NCBI GenBank assembly: GCA_039918615.1
Contig: JBDSHG010000211.1
Location: forward strand, 1-8,090
Length of the DNA stretch: 8,090 nt
Reading direction: 5' to 3'
Origin: FEN-1250 sp039918615
GTDB lineage: Bacteria; Gemmatimonadota; Gemmatimonadetes; Gemmatimonadales; Gemmatimonadaceae
Part shown: piece by piece, positions 1-6,800 of the stretch
Layout of the letters: each line of letters begins with the position of its first letter
Position numbering within the stretch: the stretch's first letter is position 1
Notes under the pieces: generated by a model
Told to the model about the DNA's origin: nothing
Database searches by the model: none
What the model saw: the letters and a program-made list of their open reading frames with translations, nothing else
Program-made: the position numbers and the translations under genes

Positions 1-1880
1 GCACCCTTCAGGCGAAGGGGCTGATCAGGGATCGGCAGCCGATTCTCCTCGCGGAGTTCGAGAATCGCTCGCCCGACTCGACGCTCGGGCCCACGCTCAC
101 CGAAGCGCTCCGCGTCGATCTGTCGCAATCGCAGACGGTGAAGCTGCTGGACGGAGAAGCGGTAGGCGGTGCGCTGACGCGGATGCAGTTGCCAGCGACG
201 ACGATACTCACGCCAGCGGTCGCGCGCGAGCTCGCGCAGCGCGAAGGGGTGCCGGCGGTCGTGACGGGCGAGATCGATCCGGTGGGAAAGAGTTACGTGA
301 TCTCGGCCAAGGTGATCTCGACGGCGAACGGCTCCGCGTTGACCGCGCTTCGGGAGACGGCGGCGAATGACACGGAGCTCATTCCCGCCATCGACCGTCT
401 GTCGCGTGCGCTGCGCGAGCGCATCGGTGAGTCACTCGTGACGATTCGCGAAGATCAGCCGCTCGCGCATGTCACCACCGCATCGCTCGACGCGCTACGC
501 AACTACACGCAGGCAATCCGACTGTCCGATGCGGGACGGGAAGATGACGCGATACCGCTGCTCAAGGAAGCAACGACCATCGACTCGAACTTCGCGATGG
601 CGTGGCGGAAGTTGGCAGTCAATCTCTCCAATCATGGTGCGCCCTTCGCCAGGGTCGCCGATGCGGCCGGACATGCGTACCGGCATCGGGACCACTTGTC
701 GGAGCTCGAGAAGCAGGCGGCGACTGCGTTCTATTCCGATCAGGTGGAATTCGATTCTTCCAAAGCGAGCGTCGCGTATCGAGCGATGCTGGCGATCGAC
801 CCCGATAACAGCATCGCGCTCAACAATCTCTCGCTTCTTCTGTTCGGGCAGCACCATTTCGCAGAAGCGGAGAGTCTGGCCGTCCGATGCATCGCGACCG
901 GACAGTTCGCAAACTGTCCCTTCAATGCGATCGCATCTCAAACGGCGCAGGGCGAATTGCCGCGGGCGGACAGCACGCTTGCCTTGTGGGAGCTCAAGGC
1001 CCCAATCGATCCCAGTATGAAGGCCGTGCGTGTGCTGGCGCCTACGTGGCGGCACGACTATGCGGAAGCCGAGCGCCGCGCTCGGGAGCGAGTGACGACG
1101 GTGAGCACGACGTTTTGGAAGGATGTGGCGTTAGGCGATTTGGCGAGCATCGAGGGCGCGCAGGGGCATCTCGCGCGCAGCGAGGCCGACATTCGGAATG
1201 CCGAGGCGATCGACGACTCGAGCAATGCCATGGGGCAGTATTTCCGTCGTATCGCGCAGCTCGCGCAGATGGACCTTCGACATCAGGTACGCGTGAATGA
1301 GGCACTCGCGTCACTGTCCGAGGCGCGCGCGCGGCATCCGTTCGCGTCGATCGACCCGACGGAGCGCCAATATCCGCAGCTCGCAGTCGCGTACGCGCTC
1401 GGCGGCAAAGTCGACGATGCGCGCAGCCTCATGGACGAGTATGCGCGCAGCGTCCCGCCGATGTTGCAGAAGGCCGATCCGGAACGCTATGAGGCGCTCG
1501 GACACATCGCGCTGGCCCAGGGTCATTTCGATGAAGCGCTGAAGAATTTTCAGCGAATGCGAGCGACGAGCCCGTGCGCGTTGTGCGGTACCTTCGAGGT
1601 GGCGCAGGCATTTGCGAAACTCAACCAGCCGGATTCGGCGCTCGTGTACTTCGAACAGTACATCTCGCGCGGCGACATGTTTCGAATCCGTGCGGACGGA
1701 GACCACCTCGCGTCAGCATATCAGCATCTGGGCGAGCTGTATGAAGCCAAGGGCAACCGCGCGAAGGCGCGCGACTACTACGCGAAGCTGTTGGATCTGT
1801 GGAAGACAGCGGACCCGGAGCTGCAGCCGATCGTGAAGGATGCGAAGGAGCGGGTGGCGCGGTTGTCGGGGGAGCACTAG
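1..1880 (+). CDS. TPR protein, C-terminal part of a probable Ser/Thr kinase-type sensor with TolB-like domain (5' truncated)
   Basis: The reading frame is open from the window edge (first full codon at 3) to TAG at 1878-1880, giving 625 residues. A GTG at 138 is internal, because the codons before it are coding (ILLAEFENRSPDSTLG, TEALRVDLSQSQ). Domains seen: a TolB/FlgO-like alpha-beta region (about nt 36-430), then a long alpha-helical TPR array (about nt 466-1870). The array has typical A/G/Y/A spacing, for example LGELYEAKGNRAKARDYYAKLL near the end. A CxxC (Cys codons 1575 and 1584) sits in one of the last repeats. Known for the family: in Gemmatimonadota and Acidobacteriota this pairing usually follows a cytoplasmic Pkn2-like kinase domain and one membrane helix, placing the TPRs outside the cytoplasm as a protein-interaction platform. 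The kinase part is outside the window and is inferred. It could instead be a kinase-less transcriptional regulator (winged-helix/BTAD type) with the same C-terminus. The next gene is convergent, so no operon partner is visible. Confidence 0.85.
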   Translation, partial: TLQAKGLIRDRQPILLAEFENRSPDSTLGPTLTEALRVDLSQSQTVKLLDGEAVGGALTRMQLPATTILTPAVARELAQREGVPAVVTGEIDPVGKSYVISAKVISTANGSALTALRETAANDTELIPAIDRLSRALRERIGESLVTIREDQPLAHVTTASLDALRNYTQAIRLSDAGREDDAIPLLKEATTIDSNFAMAWRKLAVNLSNHGAPFARVADAAGHAYRHRDHLSELEKQAATAFYSDQVEFDSSKASVAYRAMLAIDPDNSIALNNLSLLLFGQHHFAEAESLAVRCIATGQFANCPFNAIASQTAQGELPRADSTLALWELKAPIDPSMKAVRVLAPTWRHDYAEAERRARERVTTVSTTFWKDVALGDLASIEGAQGHLARSEADIRNAEAIDDSSNAMGQYFRRIAQLAQMDLRHQVRVNEALASLSEARARHPFASIDPTERQYPQLAVAYALGGKVDDARSLMDEYARSVPPMLQKADPERYEALGHIALAQGHFDEALKNFQRMRATSPCALCGTFEVAQAFAKLNQPDSALVYFEQYISRGDMFRIRADGDHLASAYQHLGELYEAKGNRAKARDYYAKLLDLWKTADPELQPIVKDAKERVARLSGEH

Positions 1881-2076
1881 GCGGGCGGCGCGTTTCCTAT
1901 TTACAAGGGAGTTCGGTCCGCCCGTCGAGCTGCCCGGCGCTCGCCACCGTGTTCGACGATGAGGGGCAGGACGATACGCATGCGTAAGTCCACCATCGCA
2001 CATAGAATCGCTCCTCCGATCGCGGGCGGATGAAGCCATTCGGGTAGTGCGGAAGGTGTCGCGCTCGACGAAGCAA
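1881..2076. other. convergent intergenic gap
   Basis: This 196 bp lies between the stops of two converging genes. I see no RNA gene and no convincing coding frame. A 12-bp perfect palindrome, TACGCATGCGTA, occurs at 1975-1986. A 7-bp inverted repeat (1882-1888 with 1918-1924) has a 29-base loop and no T-run, so it is not a credible terminator for the upstream TPR gene. Confidence 0.5.
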
Positions 2077-2699
2077 TCACGGCCAGCCGAACGACGCGAG
2101 CACGGGATGACCCGCCCACCCGGGAAAGACGCGCTCGCTATCGATCGTGATGCTGGAGAGGAACGCTGCCGTGTCCAGCGCGTATTCGTTGCTCCAGCGC
2201 TCCTGCAATTCCCTGCCGATCGGATGCGTCATGCGCACGTGTATGACTACGTCGTTCCTTCTACCGTAATCGTCATAGATCGCGTAGACGGTCTTGCGAA
2301 GCTGGCCGCGCCAGAAGAAGAATCGCCGATTCGGCGTAGGCGCAGTATCGGCGAGTACGATGCCGTTCGGGTCGAACACGCTCGAGAACAGCGTGTCAGA
2401 TACCGTGTGGAAGTTGGCGTGCGTGTCAGTGCGCAGAACGTCTATTTCGACGTTGTTTCGATCGCGACCTGCATCGATCACCGCGTTGCGGACATGAAAG
2501 ACCGCGAGATGCGTTTCTCCGGAATCAATTTGTTGGAGGAAATGCCACTCTTCGGGAACGCGGAAGCGCACGCGTCCTCCCTGCAGCTGATACTCGATGG
2601 TGGCCCGATGTCGCTCGGCCGCGGCGAGGACATGGGTCGAGCGCCAACCGGCGCTACACCGAGAGCGAAAGCGACCAGGCAGACGGGAGAAATGCGCAT
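2077..2699 (-). CDS. putative exported protein of unknown function, apparently frameshifted (possible pseudogene)
   Basis: I do not recognise the family. The ATG at 2699-2697 begins a plausible signal peptide (MRISPVCLVAFALGVAPVGA, a hydrophobic core ending in a VGA cleavage-like site). That frame soon turns into low-quality sequence. The frame shifted by -1 carries a convincing globular body of about 185 residues from about 2643 to TGA at 2077-2079. It includes segments such as RVRFRVPEEWHFLQQ, GQLRKTVYAIYDDYG and VVIHVRMTHP, and codon third positions there are mostly G/C. The body frame has no good start: its only upstream start is a TTG at 2748 inside the U-run of the rpsG terminator. The simplest reading is a single-base loss around 2635-2650, either real decay or a sequence error. 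The mixed beta-strand pattern ending in a helical segment (RWSNEYALDTAAFLSSI) loosely recalls PsbP/DUF1795-like secreted proteins, which is only an impression. No Shine-Dalgarno is visible; TAACGT at 2711-2706 could be a -10 for a leaderless mRNA. Confidence 0.6.
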
Positions 2700-2740
2700 G
2701 AGGTGACGTTATCGCCTGAGTCGCCGTAGCGCGAGAGACT

Positions 2741-2782
2741 AAAAACAAAAACCCCGCCCGGTGCTCAGCACCAGGCGGGGTT
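2741..2782 (-). terminator. Rho-independent terminator of rpsL-rpsG
   Basis: On the minus strand the hairpin pairs 2782-2774 with 2758-2750 (AACCCCGCC with GGCGGGGTT), continues through one G-U pair (2759/2773) and five more pairs (2760-2764 with 2768-2772), and closes on a 3-base loop. A U-rich tail interrupted by one G follows at 2749-2741. The plus-strand side has only a short, mixed T stretch, and there the G-U pair becomes a C-A mismatch, so the structure is built mainly for the minus strand. It starts 34 bases after the rpsG stop. Confidence 0.92.
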
Positions 2783-2815
2783 CTCTATTCAGCAACTCGC
2801 GCCCTTCGCTACACC

Positions 2816-3286
2816 CTACCAGCGATAATGCGCAAACGCCTTATTCGCATCCGCCATGCGGTGCGTATCGTCCTTCTTCTTCACGCTATTCCCTTCTCCC
2901 TTACTCGCCGCAATCACCTCGGCCGCAAGCTTCTCCGCCATGCTCTTCTCGCTACGCTCACGCGAATACTGCATGAGCCACCTCATCCCCAACGCCGTCC
3001 GACGCTCCGGCCGAACTTCGACAGGCACCTGGTACGTCGCGCCACCAACTCGCCGGCTCTTCACTTCCACCACCGGCTTGATGTTCTGCAGCGCCGCCTT
3101 GAACACGTTCACCCCCGGCTGACCCGTGCGGGACTCCACGAGATCCATCGCGCCGTAGAAAATTCCTTCGGCCGTGGACTTCTTGCCCTGCAGCATCAGC
3201 GTGTTGATGAACTTCGAAACGGTCTGGCTATCGTAGCGGGCGTCGGGGAGAATCGTACGCTTTACCGCTTTAGAGCGACGGCTCAC
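2816..3286 (-). CDS. rpsG: 30S ribosomal protein S7
   Basis: A 156-residue protein, the normal bacterial S7 length without the C-terminal extension of some enterobacterial strains. S7 binds the 3' major domain of 16S rRNA, starts head assembly and lies near the E-site tRNA. Conserved landmarks are visible: RRSKAVKRTILPD at the N-terminus, LMLQGKKSTAE, the hallmark VEVKSRRVGGATYQVPVEVRPERR, GMRWLMQYSRER, and HRMADANKAFAHYRW at the C-terminus. The start is GTG at 3286-3284, overlapping the rpsL stop as GTGA. A GGAGG Shine-Dalgarno (3300-3296) lies 9 bases upstream inside the last rpsL codons, which fixes this start and suggests translational coupling. The gene ends with TAG and is followed by a terminator, so it is the last gene of its transcript. 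Confidence 0.98.
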   Translation of the reverse strand: MSRRSKAVKRTILPDARYDSQTVSKFINTLMLQGKKSTAEGIFYGAMDLVESRTGQPGVNVFKAALQNIKPVVEVKSRRVGGATYQVPVEVRPERRTALGMRWLMQYSRERSEKSMAEKLAAEVIAASKGEGNSVKKKDDTHRMADANKAFAHYRW

Positions 3287-3693
3287 TTCTTCTTACCTCC
3301 TGCAGCTCCAGCAGCACCGCCAGCCTTCGGCTTCTTCGTGCCATACTTGGAGCGACTCTGGTTGCGGCCGTTGACGCCCGAAGCATCCAGCGTCCCGCGC
3401 ACAATGTGATAACGAACGCCCGGCAGATCCTTCACTCGGCCGCCGCGAATGAGCACGATCGAATGCTCCTGCAGGTTATGCCCCTCGCCCGGAATGTACG
3501 CCGTCACCTCGAAGCCGTTCGTCAAACGAACACGCGCAACCTTTCGGAGCGCGGAGTTCGGCTTCTTCGGCGTGGTGGTATACACTCGTGTGCAGACGCC
3601 TCGCTTCTGGGGGTTTCCCTTGAGCGCCGGAGCCTTCTCCTTCTTTTCAACGTCCTGGCGACTGCGCCGGACGAGCTGGTTGATAGTCGGCAT
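3283..3693 (-). CDS. rpsL: 30S ribosomal protein S12
   Basis: A 136-residue S12, the decoding-centre protein that monitors codon-anticodon pairing and is the classic streptomycin-resistance locus. The N-terminus MPTINQLVR is the universal start. PQKRGVCTRVYTTTPKKPNSALRKV carries Lys43, and RGGRVKDLPGVRYH carries Lys88 and Asp89. Both lysines that mutate to streptomycin resistance are wild type, and Asp89 is the residue methylthiolated by RimO in E. coli. After the usual end (SKYGTKKPKA) there is a 12-residue Gly/Ala tail closing in three lysines, about 12 residues longer than E. coli S12. The last codons also encode the rpsG Shine-Dalgarno. Its own ribosome-binding site is weak: AAGG lies only 2 bases before ATG. 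A sigma70-like promoter is about 40 bases upstream. Confidence 0.98.
   Translation of the reverse strand: MPTINQLVRRSRQDVEKKEKAPALKGNPQKRGVCTRVYTTTPKKPNSALRKVARVRLTNGFEVTAYIPGEGHNLQEHSIVLIRGGRVKDLPGVRYHIVRGTLDASGVNGRNQSRSKYGTKKPKAGGAAGAAGGKKK
3296..3300 (-). promoter_or_regulatory. rpsG Shine-Dalgarno inside rpsL
   Basis: GGAGG on the minus strand, 9 bases before the rpsG GTG. It is formed by the two Gly codons near the rpsL end (GGA GGT AAG AAG AAG TGA). It supports the GTG start and coupled translation of the two genes. Confidence 0.85.
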
Positions 3694-3732
3694 AACCTTA
3701 GGTAATACGCGAAGATAGACGGATAGCCCCCA

Positions 3733-3761
3733 AAATTAGGCGGGCCGTCCGAGAGAGTCAA
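3733..3761 (-). promoter_or_regulatory. sigma70-type promoter for rpsL-rpsG
   Basis: On the minus strand there is TTGACT (3761-3756), a 17-base spacer, then TAATTT (3738-3733). Both hexamers are close to consensus and the spacing is ideal. Transcription would start near 3727-3726, leaving a leader of about 33 bases before the rpsL ATG. The AT-rich -10 stands out in GC-rich surroundings. This is sequence evidence only. It implies rpsL-rpsG can be expressed independently of rpoC. Confidence 0.65.
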
Positions 3762-3775
3762 GTTTGAACCGAGCA

Positions 3776-3812
3776 GCCCGCACGCCAGCGGCAATGCCAC
3801 CAGCGTACGGGC
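3776..3812 (-). terminator. long hairpin after rpoC (weak terminator or RNA-processing/stability element)
   Basis: A 17-bp stem with a 3-base loop begins 14 bases after the rpoC stop. Pairing is unbroken only in the minus-strand RNA: the four non-Watson-Crick positions (3781/3807, 3786/3802, 3787/3801, 3789/3799) are G-U there but C-A mismatches in the plus-strand RNA. No clear U-run follows (TGCTCGGTTCAAACTT), so a textbook Rho-independent terminator is not supported. It may cause partial termination, protect the rpoC 3' end or serve as an RNase site. The rpsL promoter -35 lies 14 bases further downstream. Confidence 0.55.
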
Positions 3813-3826
3813 GCCCTAAATCCCTG

Positions 3827-6800
3827 CTACTCCTCGTCGTTGCCGAACGGCAGCGCGCCGCCAGCGCCGAGCACACCAACTCCACCCGTGAGCAGCGCCG
3901 CGAACGTCGCCTCGGGCAGCGGCTCCACGATCGGCTCCGCTGCCACGGGAATGTCGATTCCCTCGATGTCCACTTCCTGGTACCGATACAACCCGGTACC
4001 CGCCGGAATGAGGTGACCGATGATGATGTTCTCCTTCAAGCCAAGCAGATCGTCCTTCGCGCCGCGGATCGCAGCGTCGGTGAGCACGCGCGTCGTCTCC
4101 TGGAACGAAGCCGCCGAAATGAACGACTGCGTCGTGAGACTCGCCTTCGTGATGCCGAGCAGCAGCGGCTCGGAAGTGGCCGGACTCTCGTCGCCCTGCT
4201 TCGAGCGCTCATTCGTGTCCCGGAACACCGCCTTGTCGACATGCTCGCCCTCGAGCATCTGGGTCTCCCCAGGCTCGAGCACCCGAACCTTCTGCAGCAT
4301 CTGACGCACGATCACGCCGATGTGCTTGTCGTTGATCTTCACACCCTGCAGGCGATAAACCTCCTGCACTTCGTTCAACAGATATTCCTGCACCGCCCTC
4401 GGCCCCTTGATCCGCAGAATGTCGTGCGGATTCACCGGCCCCTCGGACAGACGATCTCCAGCTCGCACGCGGTCACCCTCGTGTACGCGCAGGTGCTTAC
4501 CCGCAGGCACCTCGTACAGCTGCGCCGGCTGCGTCTCGTCGACCGCAAACACACCGTCGCCAGTTTCCATCAGCGGCTGCACGAAGATCTCGCGTTTGCC
4601 GCGCTTGATCTCGCCGAAACGCACGACGCCGTCGATCTCCGAAATCGTCGCCGGATCCTTCGGCCTGCGCGCCTCGAACAGCTCCGCGACTCGCGGCAGA
4701 CCGCCCGTAATGTCGCGCGTCTTGTACGCCTCACGCCCGATCTTCGCCAGAATGGTTCCCGCCGAGATCTTCGCTCCATCCTGCACGATCAGCTGAGCGC
4801 CGACCGGCACGACGAAGTCGCGAAGACGCTTCTCCTTCCCGCCCTTCTCCTGCACGATCTCGATGTGCGGGTGGAGCTTCTTCTCACGATCCTCGATCAC
4901 GACCCGCTGACGCAGACCGGTGAGCTCATCGAGCTCCTCGGAGAGCGACTCTTCCTCTACGAGGTCGACGAAGCGAATCGTACCTTCGACGTCCGCGATG
5001 ATCGGCGTGGTATACGGATCCCACGAGAACACCACTCCGTCCTTCTTGAGCTCCGCACGATCCTCGACCATGAGGAACGCGCCGAGCGGAACCTGGAAGC
5101 GCGAGACAATCGCCGCATTCTCATCGGCACTCGCGCGGATCATGATGTCGCCCTCGTACGAGGTGACGATGCGCTGTCCCTCGGGGTTGGTCACGAACAC
5201 CAGCCGCTCACCATACTCGATCGTACCCGAAACCTTGGACTTCCGCGCCGTCTGCTCCGCGATACGCGCCGCGGTGCCGCCGATGTGGAAGGTACGAAGC
5301 GTCAGCTGCGTGCCCGGCTCGCCGATCGACTGCGCCGCGATGATTCCCACCGCCTCGCCGAGATCGACCATCGCCATCGTCGCGAGATTTCTGCCGTAGC
5401 ACATCTGGCAGAGACCACGCTTCGCTTCGCACGTGAGCACGGAGCGAATCCGAACCGTCTCGATCCCCGAGTTCTCGATCGCACTCGACGTCTCCTCATC
5501 GATCAGCTCGCCCGCCTCCACCAGCAGCGTGCGGCGTCCCGACTCGTCGACCTCGTGCGGATCCTCGACATCCTCTGCGGCCACGTTGCCGACGATGCGC
5601 TCCGAGAGGGGCTCGATCACATCTTCCCCTTCCTTCAGCGCGCCGACCTCGAGACCGAGAATCGTGCCGCAATCCTCTTCGGTGATCGTCACATCCTGCG
5701 CGACGTCCACCAGACGACGCGTGAGGTAACCAGCGTCGGCCGTCTTGAGCGCCGTATCCGCCAGTCCCTTTCGCGCGCCGTGCGTCGAGATGAAGTACTC
5801 GAGCACCGACAATCCTTCACGGAAATTCGACTTGATCGGGCTTTCGATGATCTCGCCGATTCCACCTGTCAGCTTCTTCTGCGGCTTCGCCATCAGTCCG
5901 CGCATTCCCGCCAGCTGGCGGATCTGATCGCGGCTGCCTCGTGAGCCGGAATCGAACATCATGAAGACGGGGTTGAAGCCGTTCTTCGACTCTCGCATCG
6001 CCTTCACCATCGCGTCCGCAACGTCGTTGTTCGCGTGCGTCCACGTGTCGATCACCTTATTGTAGCGCTCACCGTTCGTGATGTTACCGGTGTTGTACGC
6101 GCGCTGGAAACGCTCGACGCGCTCCTCCGCCTCCTCGAGCAGCGTCTCCTTCTCGACGGGAATCTCGAGATCCTCGATCCCGATCGACACGCCGCCCATC
6201 GTGGCGTACCTGAACCCGAACTCCTTGAGCCGGTCGAGAAACTGCACGGTGCTCGACAGCCCTTCCTGCCGATACGCCTCGAACACGAGCTCACTGAGCG
6301 CCTTCTTCTTCATCTCGCGGTTCTGATAGCCGAGCGCCGGCGGAACGATGGAGTTGAACACCACGCGACCCACCGTCGTGTTCTCCCACCGCTTGCCCTG
6401 CGCATCGTCGACCAGATAGCGCACCGGCGTGTGGAACGTCGCCCGGTTGAGCGCGATCGCCACCTCCGCCTCGGCCACCGTCGTGAATCGCGGCGCGTTC
6501 TTGACCTTCGCCTCGAAATCGTACGGCGCCTTCGTCAGGAAATAGCAGCCCAGCACGATGTCCTGGCTCGGCTCCGCCACCGGACGACCGTCCGACGGCT
6601 TCAGAATGTTGTTCGACGACAGCATCAGCAGGCGGCACTCGAGCTGCGCCTCGAACGACAGCGGCACGTGCACCGCCATCTGATCACCATCGAAGTCGGC
6701 GTTGAACGCCGCGCAGACGAGCGGGTGAATTCGAATCGCCTTCCCTTCCACGAGCACGGGCTCGAACGCCTGGATGCCCAGGCGATGGAGCGTCGGCGCG

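Noticed and set aside
138..1880. TPR gene starting at GTG 138
   Set aside because: The same frame is open and protein-like upstream to the window edge, so this GTG is an internal valine codon.
1882..1924. Inverted repeat CGGGCGG / CCGCCCG after the TPR gene
   Set aside because: The stem is only 7 bp with a 29-base loop and no T-run, so it is not convincing as a terminator.
1901..2119. 72-residue minus-strand frame overlapping the end of the exported protein
   Set aside because: It has a hydrophobic middle but no ribosome-binding site, mixed third-position bases and no recognisable family. It is too weak to call a gene.
2047..2706. 219-residue open frame on the plus strand opposite the exported protein
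   Set aside because: Arg-rich with no domain features. The minus strand has the signal peptide and the better protein-like body.
2077..2748. Start of the exported protein at TTG 2748
   Set aside because: This start lies in the U-run of the rpsG terminator, and the residues it adds look non-coding. The signal peptide from ATG 2699 in the adjacent frame is a better N-terminus.
3764..5944. 726-residue open frame on the plus strand
   Set aside because: It lies entirely antisense to conserved rpoC. Its product is Arg/Leu/His-rich with no recognisable domain, the usual shadow of a GC-rich gene.
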